64,000 nucleotides of DNA from Flavipsychrobacter sp. (GCA_021155965.1 JAJNBJ010000002.1:124001-188000); one strand, 5' to 3'. Positions 25,051-34,395 are shown, counted from the first letter of the stretch. The notes: generated by a model not told the origin, from the letters alone. Numbers and translations: made by a program.

Positions 25051-26451
25051 ATGACAAAGCGCTTTTTATTATTCGGCCTGGTTTTTCTGTTTAGCAGCCT
25101 CATTCATGTCCGGGCAATAACCGGCCCTTCTGCCGTATGTATCGGTTCAACTATAGCCCTGAGTGACACCGCTGCGGGTGGAACATGGAGCAGCAGCAAC
25201 CCCGCCGTGGCAACTGTGGGTTCTTCAATAGGATCAGTTACAGGTGTTTCAGCCGGTATAGCAACGATCACTTATACTACCGGCAGTGGTTTTGCAACAA
25301 TTGATATAACAGTAGAATCTTTCCCAAACCCCGGAACCATCACCGGCCCCGATAGCCTTTGTGCATGGGCCCCGGCATTATACGCGAATATAGCTCCCGG
25401 CGGCACATGGGCCGTAAGCAACGGAAAAGGCACCGTAGATTCTGCAGGCAATTTCACAGGCATGTTTGCGGGACTGGACACACTATTCTATGTAGTTACA
25501 AATTCCTGCGGCAGCGATACTGCTGCAAAAGAAATAAAGATAAAACCACTTGCCGAGGCAGATATGATCTTTGCCCCTGCCGGGGTATGTGTTGGCGACA
25601 CCATCAGTCTTATGGTGACCGTCCCGGGTGGCACCTGGCATGTCACAAATCCAACAGCGCAACTCATCGACACTGCAAAATTAATAGGCATATCGCCTGG
25701 CGCAGATACTGTTTTCTATCGTGTCGAAAATTCCTGCAGCGCTGATACTGCCGTAAGGGTATTTACAGTAACAGCCTACCCCAGCGCCGGTTCTATAACC
25801 GGGCCTTCTGTACTTTGTGTCAATCAAACCATTACCTTAACAGACACGATGAAGAACGGGGTTTGGCGCAACCGCAACAGCAATACCGCGATCTCAGGCG
25901 CACTCATTGTAACAGGCGTAAAAGAAGGCCTCGACACGATAAGCTACACGGTCACCAACACATGTGCAACAGACAGCGTTACCTGGCCCCTCGTTATCAA
26001 TCCCCAACCTGCAATACCGGCTATTACCCGCACAGGAAATGTATTGGCAGCACCCGCCGGGCATACCGCATACCAGTGGCTGCTGCTGGGCAATCCCATA
26101 CCGGGCGCTACTAACAATACTGTTACGGCAACTACGTTGGGCAGCTATTATGTAATTGTTTCCAATACCTATAGTTGCTCCATTACTTCGTTCCCCCAAA
26201 CCATTACAGAGATCAAATGCAACCCTGAAGACCTGCGCATATATCCTAATCCCACTTCTTCAACATTGCATCTAGGCTGGTGCAAACCTGTAAATACACG
26301 GTTGACCGGCACAGATGGCAAAACAATAAAAACCGAACACATCAACCAGTTGGACCTCACCCCCCTGCCAAACGGTATTTACCAGCTTTCCGTATTCGAT
26401 GAGCTAGGCAACAAGCTACGAACAGAGACAATAACCAAACTCAGGCAATAG
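25051..26451 (+). CDS. Ig-repeat secreted protein with T9SS type A sorting domain
   Basis: This 466-residue protein has a signal peptide (residues 1-22) and about four tandem Ig-like repeats of ~75-80 residues, each marked by a GP-Ser/Asp-x-x-Cys start (GPSAVC, GPDSLC, GVC, GPSVLC) and a GGTW or GVW motif. A cleft-like spacer with AYQWLLLGNPIPGAT leads to a T9SS sorting domain (LRIYPNPTSSTLHLGW to the end). A near-palindrome (25014-25030) lies 20 bases upstream. It is probably a surface adhesin or structural protein. Confidence 0.88.
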   Translation: MTKRFLLFGLVFLFSSLIHVRAITGPSAVCIGSTIALSDTAAGGTWSSSNPAVATVGSSIGSVTGVSAGIATITYTTGSGFATIDITVESFPNPGTITGPDSLCAWAPALYANIAPGGTWAVSNGKGTVDSAGNFTGMFAGLDTLFYVVTNSCGSDTAAKEIKIKPLAEADMIFAPAGVCVGDTISLMVTVPGGTWHVTNPTAQLIDTAKLIGISPGADTVFYRVENSCSADTAVRVFTVTAYPSAGSITGPSVLCVNQTITLTDTMKNGVWRNRNSNTAISGALIVTGVKEGLDTISYTVTNTCATDSVTWPLVINPQPAIPAITRTGNVLAAPAGHTAYQWLLLGNPIPGATNNTVTATTLGSYYVIVSNTYSCSITSFPQTITEIKCNPEDLRIYPNPTSSTLHLGWCKPVNTRLTGTDGKTIKTEHINQLDLTPLPNGIYQLSVFDELGNKLRTETITKLRQ

Positions 26452-26497
26452 CGATAGTATACTACAACAATCATAAATCGCAAATCACACATCATAA

Positions 26498-26980
26498 ATG
26501 AACAACGCATACCTTTTACTGGGCAGCAACCAGGGCGACCGCACAGGCTGGCTGCAACAGGCAATGAACATGCTTGCAGAAAAATGCGGCACTATCGCAC
26601 AAAAGTCATCTGTTTATGAAACAGCCGCATGGGGCATTACCGACCAACCCGCATTCCTGAACATGGTCATCCATCTGCAAACCGTTTTATCACCCACCGA
26701 ACTACTAACGCAAATCCAGCAAATAGAAACCACCCTTGGCCGCCAGCGCGATATAAAATGGGGCCAGCGAACACTGGATATTGATATTCTGTTATACAAT
26801 GATGCAGTTGTCGACCTCCCGGAACTTGTTATTCCCCATCCATATATGCAGGAACGCAGGTTCACCCTAGCCCCTCTAGCCGAGATCGCCCCCCACTATA
26901 TGCATCCGAAACTGAATAAAACCATAACTGAACTACTCGCCGCCTGCCCCGATACTTTAGAAGTACATAAAACACATTGA
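26498..26980 (+). CDS. folK: HPPK (2-amino-4-hydroxy-6-hydroxymethyldihydropteridine pyrophosphokinase)
   Basis: FolK transfers pyrophosphate from ATP to 6-hydroxymethyl-7,8-dihydropterin in folate synthesis. The 160-residue protein has LLGSNQGDR at the N-terminus, SSVYETAAWGITDQPAFLNMV, and the PPPK signature RTLDIDILLY followed by IPHPYMQERRFTLAPLAEI. Length is typical. Confidence 0.97.
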   Translation: MNNAYLLLGSNQGDRTGWLQQAMNMLAEKCGTIAQKSSVYETAAWGITDQPAFLNMVIHLQTVLSPTELLTQIQQIETTLGRQRDIKWGQRTLDIDILLYNDAVVDLPELVIPHPYMQERRFTLAPLAEIAPHYMHPKLNKTITELLAACPDTLEVHKTH

Positions 26981-27186
26981 TTGCGAACCTTCGGTTTGGA
27001 ATTCATCAACCGGGATTTCTACATCAGTATATTACTTATTATAAAATCTATTTTATAACAAAATTCTTGCATTTTAACTGGATTTTTATTACCTTAACTT
27101 TCGTAAATTCGCAAACTTTAAAAATCCCTCCTATCTTAATTACTCACGAAGCGGATAGAATATAACTTTTTAGTTAAAATTTGTGT

Positions 27187-29397
27187 ATGGGCGCAGCTAA
27201 GGCTATTAATCTTAAAAAAGAATTACAGAAATATTTCGGTTTTGATACCTTCAAAGGTGAGCAGGAAAAGATCATAAAAAGTATCCTTGCGGGCAAAGAT
27301 ACTTTCGTGATCATGCCTACCGGTGGCGGCAAATCAATGTGCTACCAGTTGCCGGCATTGCTCAGCGATGGCGTGGCGATCATAGTTTCCCCGCTTATCG
27401 CCCTCATGAAGAACCAGGTGGACCTGATTCGTGGCTACAGTTCACAGGATAACATTGCACATTTTTTAAATTCCACTTTAAGCAAGGTTCAGCAAAAAAA
27501 GGTAAAGACCGATCTTACCGAAGGACGCACCAAAATGCTCTATGTGGCCCCCGAAACACTCACCAAGCAGGAGAATATAGCTTTCTTTTCAGACCTGCCA
27601 ATATCTTTCATAGCCGTTGACGAGGCGCACTGTATCTCCGAATGGGGCCACGACTTCCGCCCGGAATACCGCAAGCTCAGGGATATGATCAATATGATCA
27701 ACCCCGACCTGCCGATAATAGCACTTACAGCTACAGCAACCCCTAAGGTGCAGGACGATATTGTGAAGAACCTTACACTCCATGAGCCCAACATATTCAT
27801 AGACTCCTTCAACCGTGCTAATCTTTATTACGAGATAGTACCAAAAGGCGCTAAAGAGCAGACCCTTAAAAGCATAGTAAAATTCATCAATACGATGAAG
27901 GGTAAGAGCGGTATCATCTACACCCTCAACCGTAAAACCACCGAGGAACTGGCAAATACGCTGCAGGCAAATGGCATCAGTGCTGTTGCCTACCATGCCG
28001 GCCTGGAAGGCCCACTTCGTTCCCAGCGCCAGGATATGTTCCTGATGGAAAAGGTGGACGTGATCGTGGCAACCATTGCTTTCGGTATGGGGATTGACAA
28101 GCCCGATGTACGCTTTGTAATACATTATAATATTCCAAAATCTTTAGAGAACTATTACCAGGAGACAGGCCGGGCCGGACGAGATGGAATGGAAGGCAAA
28201 TGCCTGCTGTACTACTCTCATAAAGATGTACAGAAACTGGAACACCTGATGCGCGATAAGCCCCTTAGCGAACGCGAAATGGGAGGACAGCTTATATCAG
28301 AAACACTGGCATATGTGGAAAGCGGAGTATGCCGCCGCAGGCTCCTGCTGCATTATTTTGGGGAAGAGTACAAATCCGAAAATTGTGGCCATTGCGATAA
28401 CTGCCTGCACCCCAAAGAAAAACTGGACGTAAAAGACAGCGTTAAGATAACCCTCGATGCCATTGCCGAACTCGATGAACGTTTTGGTATCGACTATGTT
28501 GTTAATATAATTCTTGGCAAAGCCAATCCACAAATTCAAACTTTCCGTCATGATAAATTAAAGTCTTTTGGAAAGGGCCTTATCATGAAAATGGATGCCA
28601 ACTTCTGGAATTCACTCATCCGCCAGATGATGCTGGAGGGAATGATACGGAAGGATATCGAAGAGTATGGACTGCTGAAAATTACCGACCAGGGCCGAAA
28701 ATTCCTGAAAAAACCTTTCTCGATCAAGGTGGCCCTTAACCACCAGTATGAGGATGCCGTAGGCGACGATGACGAGGCAAGTGGATCGGGCGGAACTGCC
28801 ACTACGGACCCTGTCCTCTTCGAAATGCTGAAGGACCTGCGCAAGACAGTAGCCCGCGAAAAAAACCTGCCACCATTTGTTATCTTCCTCGAGAATTCGC
28901 TGGAAGATATGGCAACAAACTACCCCACAACTATTGAAGAGTTGGAGAAGATACAGGGTGTAAGTAAAGGAAAAGCAATACGTTATGGTAAAAAATTCAT
29001 AGAGCTTATTGCCAAGTATGTGGAGGAGAACGATATTGTGAAGCCGGACGACTTTGTGATGAAGAGCGTGGTGAATAAGAGCGGCATGAAGGTGTTCATC
29101 ATACAGAATATAGATAAAAAAATACCGCTCGAGACCATTGCCAGGAACAAAGGCCTCTCCCTGCCCGACCTATTGGTGGAAATGGAGACCATAGTAGCCA
29201 GCGGCACCAAACTAAACCTGGACTACTGCCTGGAACAAGAACTGGACGAAGACGAGCAGGAAGACATATTCGACTACTTCCGTAACAGCCACGACGATAA
29301 CATGGATAGCGCATACGAAGAGTTTAAGGATCAGGATGTTAGCATAGAGCACCTAAAGATGATGCGCATCAAATTTTTGAGCGAATATGCGAATTAA
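27187..29397 (+). CDS. recQ: ATP-dependent DNA helicase RecQ
   Basis: This 736-residue 3'-5' helicase acts in recombination and fork repair. It has Walker A MPTGGGKSMCYQLPA (residues ~43-57), the DEAH box with aromatic loop DEAHCISEWGHDFRP, motif VI QETGRAGRDG, four zinc-binding Cys in CRRRLLLHYFGEEY and ENCGHCDNC, a winged-helix RQC part and an HRDC domain (~560-630). About 110 extra residues follow, with an acidic ELDEDEQEDIFDYF segment. ATG 27187 is preferred to TTG 27181. A strong terminator follows. Confidence 0.97.
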   Translation: MGAAKAINLKKELQKYFGFDTFKGEQEKIIKSILAGKDTFVIMPTGGGKSMCYQLPALLSDGVAIIVSPLIALMKNQVDLIRGYSSQDNIAHFLNSTLSKVQQKKVKTDLTEGRTKMLYVAPETLTKQENIAFFSDLPISFIAVDEAHCISEWGHDFRPEYRKLRDMINMINPDLPIIALTATATPKVQDDIVKNLTLHEPNIFIDSFNRANLYYEIVPKGAKEQTLKSIVKFINTMKGKSGIIYTLNRKTTEELANTLQANGISAVAYHAGLEGPLRSQRQDMFLMEKVDVIVATIAFGMGIDKPDVRFVIHYNIPKSLENYYQETGRAGRDGMEGKCLLYYSHKDVQKLEHLMRDKPLSEREMGGQLISETLAYVESGVCRRRLLLHYFGEEYKSENCGHCDNCLHPKEKLDVKDSVKITLDAIAELDERFGIDYVVNIILGKANPQIQTFRHDKLKSFGKGLIMKMDANFWNSLIRQMMLEGMIRKDIEEYGLLKITDQGRKFLKKPFSIKVALNHQYEDAVGDDDEASGSGGTATTDPVLFEMLKDLRKTVAREKNLPPFVIFLENSLEDMATNYPTTIEELEKIQGVSKGKAIRYGKKFIELIAKYVEENDIVKPDDFVMKSVVNKSGMKVFIIQNIDKKIPLETIARNKGLSLPDLLVEMETIVASGTKLNLDYCLEQELDEDEQEDIFDYFRNSHDDNMDSAYEEFKDQDVSIEHLKMMRIKFLSEYAN

Positions 29398-29410
29398 TTA
29401 AAAATCCGCT

Positions 29411-29446
29411 AATAAGAAAGCCCACCTATCGGTGGGCTTTCTTATT
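29411..29446. terminator. strong two-way terminator between recQ and ricT
   Basis: A perfect 16-base stem (AATAAGAAAGCCCACC with its complement) closes a TATC loop. It lies 14 bases past the recQ stop and 18 bases past the stop of the convergent minus-strand gene. A/T-rich ends on both sides fit termination in both directions. Confidence 0.93.
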
Positions 29447-29464
29447 TTAAATCTCTGCTTATTA

Positions 29465-31093
29465 CTATTCCGGCTTAGGCGCATTTTCAGGCTTGTTGCC
29501 TTCCGGCCTTGGCGCCTCTCCCTGCGGGCGGTTGCCCCTCGGGCGGTTATCCCTGTTTTGCCGTGGTGGCCTGTCACCCTGCTGCCTGCTTTCTGCCCCT
29601 CCCTGCTGCCCCTTATTTTGCTGCGGCCTATTTTGCTGGTTATCAGCATTTTGCTGAGGCTTATTACCCTGTTGCTGCGGCCTGTTTTGCTGCTGGCCAC
29701 CCTGCGGCCTGCCACCTGCCTGCTGCCCCTTATTGCCTTGTTGCTGATTACCACCCTGCTGCTGCGGCCTGTTCTGCTGCGGGCCTCTGTTCTGGTTCTG
29801 CTGACCACCGCCCTGCTGGCCTTTAGCCTGCTGTGGCCTATCGCCCTGCGGCCTGTTACCTCCTTGCTGCCTCCTGTCACCCTGTGGCCTGCCTCCTGCT
29901 ACTGCTTGCTGCCCTTCTCCTTGCGGTCTGCCACCTGCGTTTTGCTGCGGCCTCTCCCCCTTTCCACCTCCGCCTTTCTTCTTCTTGCCTTTTTTCTCCA
30001 ATGCTTTCAGGGTTATCTGGCCTACGTCGTTCACATAGCCCATATCTGCCACCTTGCCGCTCTTCGTCTCACGGGTCTCAATTTCCACCGGCTGCAGCTC
30101 ATCAGCTTTCTGGCCCTGCTTGTTCAGCGCTTTTATCTCTTTTACTCTTTCTATGCTTAACGGGTACTGCTTATTGTTGTCAGAATAGCTGTACCACATC
30201 AGGTTTTTAAATATATCGCGTTTCTGCAAATGCGCAACGCCCTTCACAGTTTCCAAATGGTCGGCATGATCGGGGAAGTCATGCAGCGCATCCATATAGG
30301 TATCCAACTCGTAGTTAAGGCAGCATTTAAGCCTGCCGCACTGCCCGGAAAGTTTGGTCTGGTTGATAGATAAGTTCTGGTACCGCGCCGCCGTAGTATT
30401 CACCGATTTAAAATCTGTGAGCCACGTGCTGCAGCACAACTCCCTGCCGCACGATCCTATGCCACCCACTTTGCCGCTCTCCTGCCTTGCACCTATCTGC
30501 TTCATCTCCACCTTCATCTTGAAGTCGGTGGCATATACCCGTATCAGTTCGCGGAAGTCAACCCTTTGGTCTGCGGTATAGAAGAAAGTACCTTTTTTGC
30601 TGTCGGCCTGTATCTCCACCTCGCACAGCTTCATGTCCAGTTTCAGGTTGCGGGCTATGGCGCGGCTGCGTGTAAGCACATCGGCCTCGCGGTCTTTTTG
30701 CTTGGTGGCGTTCTCCAGTTCTTCTTCGGTAGCAGGGTGCAGCACACGCTTGGTCACCTCGTGCTCTTTTACCCCATACTTTTTCAACTGGAGTTTGACG
30801 AGTTCGCCTGTCAGGCTCACCTGGCCAACATCATAACCACCCACGCCCTCCAGGGCAAACCACATGCCTTTCTCCAGCACATGGTGTGTGTTATTTTTGA
30901 AAAATTCCTTACGGCTACCCTTATTGAAAGAGAATTCTACTATCGGGTAAGGTTTTGCTGCATCGTGCAGTGGAAGGGTGCTCAGCCAGTCGAAGACATT
31001 TAGGCGGTTACATCCGCCGGTGCTGCATCCACCATTTCCTTTGCAACCGGGTGCTGCGCCACTGGCGCCGGACCCGCAATTGCCACATCCCAT
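29465..31093 (-). CDS. RicT/PSP1-type protein with long disordered Q/G/R/N tail
   Basis: This 542-residue protein has a Cys/Gly-rich N-terminus (residues 1-30, seven Cys). Next is a PSP1 domain (~40-290) with conserved Cys clusters CGRELCCSTWLTDFKS and GQCGRLKCCLNYE, which bind Fe-S clusters in RicT. From ~375 to the end it is low-complexity: Gln, Gly, Asn, Arg and Pro with about ten RPQ units. In Bacillus, RicT works with RicA and RicF and modulates RNase Y; rny is in this window (57717). The tail could bind RNA or drive condensates (inference). Confidence 0.88.
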   Translation of the reverse strand: MGCGNCGSGASGAAPGCKGNGGCSTGGCNRLNVFDWLSTLPLHDAAKPYPIVEFSFNKGSRKEFFKNNTHHVLEKGMWFALEGVGGYDVGQVSLTGELVKLQLKKYGVKEHEVTKRVLHPATEEELENATKQKDREADVLTRSRAIARNLKLDMKLCEVEIQADSKKGTFFYTADQRVDFRELIRVYATDFKMKVEMKQIGARQESGKVGGIGSCGRELCCSTWLTDFKSVNTTAARYQNLSINQTKLSGQCGRLKCCLNYELDTYMDALHDFPDHADHLETVKGVAHLQKRDIFKNLMWYSYSDNNKQYPLSIERVKEIKALNKQGQKADELQPVEIETRETKSGKVADMGYVNDVGQITLKALEKKGKKKKGGGGKGERPQQNAGGRPQGEGQQAVAGGRPQGDRRQQGGNRPQGDRPQQAKGQQGGGQQNQNRGPQQNRPQQQGGNQQQGNKGQQAGGRPQGGQQQNRPQQQGNKPQQNADNQQNRPQQNKGQQGGAESRQQGDRPPRQNRDNRPRGNRPQGEAPRPEGNKPENAPKPE

Positions 31094-31298
31094 TTATACA
31101 ATACGTTTATATAGAGCAGGCGAAGATTAACTTTTTTTGAAGTGAAAAGTGAGAAGTCAAAACCCAAAACTTTTGGGTCATTCCTTTTGACTTTTGACTT
31201 AATATATTACTACCACCGGGCTCCCCGCCCCCCTTACCACACAGTTATTCTTCGCAAGCCAATTGTTAAAAAATAATTACCAAAAAACTTACTGATGG

Positions 31299-31318
31299 CG
31301 AAGTTAAGAAAAAAGGAT
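31299..31318 (-). repeat. 20-bp direct repeat, left copy (possible ricT promoter)
   Basis: CGAAGTTAAGAAAAAAGGAT is identical to 31940-31959. On the minus strand it reads TTTTTTCTTAACTTCG, with TAACTTCG resembling a -7 box. It lies about 200 bases upstream of the ricT-like gene. Confidence 0.75.
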
Positions 31319-31358
31319 GGGAAAAGGAGACTTATTAATATTATGCACTATTTAATGT

Positions 31359-31715
31359 TCACAGCCTATGCGTTCCCCAACAAAGATTTGTATAGAGCAT
31401 ACTGTCTTTAATAGTAGCATAAACGAAATATTTTTCATGCGCTTTAAAGGGAATCCCACAGCATGCCTCGTTCAAACAAGGCACTTGAACATATAATATA
31501 TCGCTATCATACGGCTGCTTTAAATACCTCCTCACCTAAATTTTTATGATATAACATTTATAAGGATTTTCTAGTTGGGTTACATTTATGACTTTGCCTT
31601 CGAAAACACTTGTAGCTTGATCAAACCATACCGATTCAGTTAAAGAATCAATGCAACTACATGGAATACATTTATATCCAATGAAAAGAAGTAAAACCAA
31701 CAATGAAATTTTCAT
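31359..31715 (-). pseudogene. NTR/TIMP-like lipoprotein gene with in-frame TAG
   Basis: From ATG 31715 the frame encodes a lipoprotein-like signal (MKISLLVLLLFIGYKCIPCSC) and a CxC start typical of NTR/TIMP-like domains. It then gives VFEGKVINVTQLENPYKCYI and a TAG at 31536-31538. Reading on in the same frame to TGA 31359 gives 58 more residues that look like the rest of the domain: ACCGIPFKAHEKYFVYA and LYTNLCWGTHRL. One nonsense codon therefore splits an otherwise intact ~118-codon gene. It starts 1 base after the orphan antitoxin stop. Confidence 0.72.
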
Positions 31716-31716
31716 A

Positions 31717-31935
31717 TTATAAAGAAAGCAAATTTCCGTTACGCAAGTCATTTAGCTGTTTGTCAATATCTGCAGGAGATTGTTTTGCCATTGCCCCTTT
31801 ATATTTAGCCGCCCAGTTTACAGTTGCGTGTTGCTTGCTGTTTTCCTTGCGCACACGAATAAGTTGCAGCGATTCCAGATCCTGCAACAGTTTTAACGCC
31901 TTACTATTTATAATATCTACGATGAGGCTTTGCAT
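31717..31935 (-). CDS. orphan VapB-like antitoxin
   Basis: This 72-residue protein is similar to the antitoxin at 34177: both start MQ, have an EL/DL-x-x-LIRV segment at ~20-28 and a C-terminal KQL-x-x-LRN / KEL-x-x-MRN stretch. No PIN toxin follows; the next frame is a broken NTR-like gene. It is either a solitary antitoxin or the remnant of a module whose toxin was lost. A 20-bp direct repeat lies 4 bases upstream of its start. Confidence 0.72.
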   Translation of the reverse strand: MQSLIVDIINSKALKLLQDLESLQLIRVRKENSKQHATVNWAAKYKGAMAKQSPADIDKQLNDLRNGNLLSL

Positions 31936-31939
31936 GAAA

Positions 31940-31959
31940 CGAAGTTAAGAAAAAAGGAT
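31940..31959 (-). repeat. 20-bp direct repeat, right copy (antitoxin promoter region)
   Basis: This is identical to 31299-31318. About 40 further bases upstream on the minus strand are also similar, at roughly two thirds identity by eye. The TAACTTCG part would serve as the -7 box of the orphan antitoxin. Confidence 0.75.
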
Positions 31960-32087
31960 TGTAAAGTAGATATATTAGTATTACACAACATCTAAATACA
32001 AGGTCGTTGTACCATGGCATGAAAAATAAGGCAGACCTTACAATAATGATAAATTATAAACGTTATTATTATAACACGCTCCGGGGA

Positions 32088-33371
32088 ATGCTAAAAAACT
32101 ATATACCACTTCTTGTTTTATTACTGTTCTCCCCGCAGGTGTATTGCCAAAACCTGGTCACTAATCCCGGTTTTGAATTAAAGTATAAATGCCCTAACGA
32201 CAGGGGGCAAATAAACTATTCGCCAAGGTATGACAATTTTCATACAGCGCTGGATTGGGTAAGCCCCACCACCACCACCCCGGATTATTTTCACAGGTGT
32301 GCAACAAACGATATGGTGAAGCTGCCCGACCTGAGCATAGATGGCTACCATGAGCCACGTGGCGGCGATGCCTGTGCAGGTATCTGTATGTTCTCGGGGC
32401 ACCCGATGAATACTGCTATTGACTACTGGGCCGAATACCTGGAGACACGCCTGTCTGCACCTTTAGTTGCCGGACATGATTATTACATCAGCTATTATAT
32501 ATGCCGCACAAACCACCTGGGCGAACACTACAACCTTATTGCTATAGACAAACTGGGCGCCCGCATCACGAAGGAAATGATAGATACGATCTGTAACCCC
32601 CCGCTGTTTTTTCTGTATGGGCCGGCAGATATACAAACACCCCCCGGTGTTTTTATTACGGACACCGTAAACTGGACACGGGTCTCGGGTATTTATCATG
32701 CTGATGGCGGCGAACAATGGCTGACCATCGGGCGGTTTTATTCGCATACGGTTAATTACCAGGTAATGTACTCCCCTAACCCTGTACATGAATTTGATAA
32801 ACTTGCTTCTAATTCCTATTTTCTGATTGATGATGTTTGTGTTATAGACATGGCCGACCCGGTGGTTACGGATACCACTATATACACGCCGCAGTTTCCG
32901 GCGGCTATTGGCAGGGGAAAAGATGAGGGGCAATATCTTTGGGAGAGCGGTGATACCACACAGCAAATTGAAATTGCGGGGCCCGGAACTTATACCCGGC
33001 AAAGGTGGAGCGAATGTGGCTATTACATTGATAAATTCACCGTAAGCCCTGCCGTGCCTGACTTTTGCTTATGGCTGCCAACGGCGTTCACCCCAAATAA
33101 TGATGGAAAGAATGACCTGTTTGGCCCCGGCAATAATTACTGCGAGCCCGAGTTCAGTGTTTTTAGCTTCAACGTATTCAACAGGTTCGGCCAGGTGGTG
33201 TTCCACACAACAGAACCGGGCAGAAAATGGGATGGCATGCTTGATGGCGTGCCTGCAGAGCTGGGGGTTTACTACTACTTATTGCGATACCGGTATGCGC
33301 AAAACGCTTCCGCACAGAAAAGATCGAACGTACCCAGCATTATCAGCGGGGATGTGACATTAATAAGGTAG
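32088..33371 (+). CDS. gliding-motility-associated C-terminal domain (T9SS type B) protein
   Basis: The start at 32088 gives a good signal peptide (MLKNYIPLLVLLLFSPQVYC); in-frame ATGs at 32019 and 32046 would add a poor leader. The N-terminal half (NLVTNPGFELKY to ~residue 250) is a carbohydrate-binding-like beta sandwich. The C-terminus is a T9SS type B / CHU_C domain: PTAFTPNNDGKNDLFGPG, FNVFNRFGQVVF, KWDGMLDGVPAELGVYYYLL. The product is expected on the cell surface or secreted. Confidence 0.88.
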   Translation: MLKNYIPLLVLLLFSPQVYCQNLVTNPGFELKYKCPNDRGQINYSPRYDNFHTALDWVSPTTTTPDYFHRCATNDMVKLPDLSIDGYHEPRGGDACAGICMFSGHPMNTAIDYWAEYLETRLSAPLVAGHDYYISYYICRTNHLGEHYNLIAIDKLGARITKEMIDTICNPPLFFLYGPADIQTPPGVFITDTVNWTRVSGIYHADGGEQWLTIGRFYSHTVNYQVMYSPNPVHEFDKLASNSYFLIDDVCVIDMADPVVTDTTIYTPQFPAAIGRGKDEGQYLWESGDTTQQIEIAGPGTYTRQRWSECGYYIDKFTVSPAVPDFCLWLPTAFTPNNDGKNDLFGPGNNYCEPEFSVFSFNVFNRFGQVVFHTTEPGRKWDGMLDGVPAELGVYYYLLRYRYAQNASAQKRSNVPSIISGDVTLIR

Positions 33372-33692
33372 TGCTCCAAAATCTTACGCCGCTTCGTCTT
33401 ATTTGTTGCAAGTGTCCTTCTCTGGTTTTTAGTGTTTCACTTAAATCACCAATAAAAAGCAAGACTGTGTCCCGCAAGACCTTGATTAGCTAAATCTTGC
33501 AGCCGCAATATGGAGGAAGTGCTGCTATAAACAAATTACTAAACTTCAGGGGATTTCTCCTATCGTCGAAATGAGACTTCGATCAAGCTTTTCAAATGGC
33601 CACCGAATGTTAAAAATCAATAGAAAGCCATAGCAGGTATAATTCTTATAGTATATAGCCGGATAACCTTGGGCTGGATAAAAGAATGTGTG
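33372..33692. other. intergenic gap, no feature seen
   Basis: This 321-base gap holds no frame longer than about 30 codons that looks coding, no strong hairpin and no exact TAnnTTTG box. A CCGCTTCGTCTTA 13-mer (near 33389) recurs at ~36077. Confidence 0.5.
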
Positions 33693-34130
33693 ATGAAAAA
33701 GATAAGAGCATTGATAAGTATATGCATAATGGCAATGATAACCGGGGCGTTATCCGGGTGTGGCAGCGACAATAGCGAAACCACATCAACAATTCAAAAT
33801 ACCGACGTAATACTGGTGGACAACAATGATGATGCAGATGCTTCAGCGAGCATTAGAAACAGTACCACTTGGTCGCAAAATCCCGAATGGATATCAAGGA
33901 ATTACGATCTGAACGGACGGCCTAAAATAGCTAAACGGGTTTATTACGATTATTTCCGGTTCAGGAGGCAAAAGGCCGAGCGTGAACTGGCAGCCAGGCA
34001 GGCAACAGATTCGATGCTATATCAATATGCCCATCAGCGCAATGCAGAAGACGTACCGGATACCGTGGTTGAAGTGCAAAGAACATTTACCGGCTACCGG
34101 CCGGATACCGTAGGGGACACTTTGCAGTAG
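33693..34130 (+). CDS. small hypothetical lipoprotein
   Basis: This 145-residue protein starts MKKIRALISICIMAM and has lipobox LSGC (Cys ~23). The mature part is hydrophilic, Asp/Asn/Thr rich, with a central basic-aromatic stretch (RVYYDYFRFRRQKAERELAAR) likely helical. I chose ATG 33693 over the upstream TTG. No family recognised. Confidence 0.72.
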   Translation: MKKIRALISICIMAMITGALSGCGSDNSETTSTIQNTDVILVDNNDDADASASIRNSTTWSQNPEWISRNYDLNGRPKIAKRVYYDYFRFRRQKAERELAARQATDSMLYQYAHQRNAEDVPDTVVEVQRTFTGYRPDTVGDTLQ

Positions 34131-34176
34131 GACCAATTCAACACACTCATACATTTTTCGTATCTTTATGCTACTT

Positions 34177-34395
34177 ATGCAAACGGTTACCATAGAAATA
34201 AACAACACCCATGCCGCTCGTCTGATTGACGAACTGGCTGCTATGAACCTGATACGTGTCATAAAAAAAATGCCGGCAAAAGAAAACAAGAAAAAACTAT
34301 CTGAAAGACTTGCAGGCAGTATCACTTCAAAACAGGGAAAGCAAATGCACAAAGAACTTGCCCAAATGCGCAACGAATGGGAGAGAGATACTTAA
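34177..34395 (+). CDS. VapB-like antitoxin
   Basis: This 72-residue antitoxin has an N-terminal beta strand (MQTVTIEINN), a helix ending in ELAAMNLIRV and a charged C-terminal half that would bind the toxin. It overlaps the PIN toxin by 19 bases. An alternative ATG at 34168 adds three residues. A TATCTTTA box lies upstream at ~34161. Confidence 0.87.
   Translation: MQTVTIEINNTHAARLIDELAAMNLIRVIKKMPAKENKKKLSERLAGSITSKQGKQMHKELAQMRNEWERDT

Noticed and set aside
29432-30160. 242-codon plus-strand frame rich in Leu and Pro
   Set aside because: It is the antisense of the repetitive Q/G/R/N tail of the RicT-like gene; its composition follows from CTGCTGCGG-like repeats and it has no signal or domain.
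31536-31538. TAG read as pyrrolysine or programmed readthrough
   Set aside because: Nothing in the window suggests a pyrrolysine system, which is not expected in Bacteroidota; a plain nonsense mutation or sequencing error is simpler.
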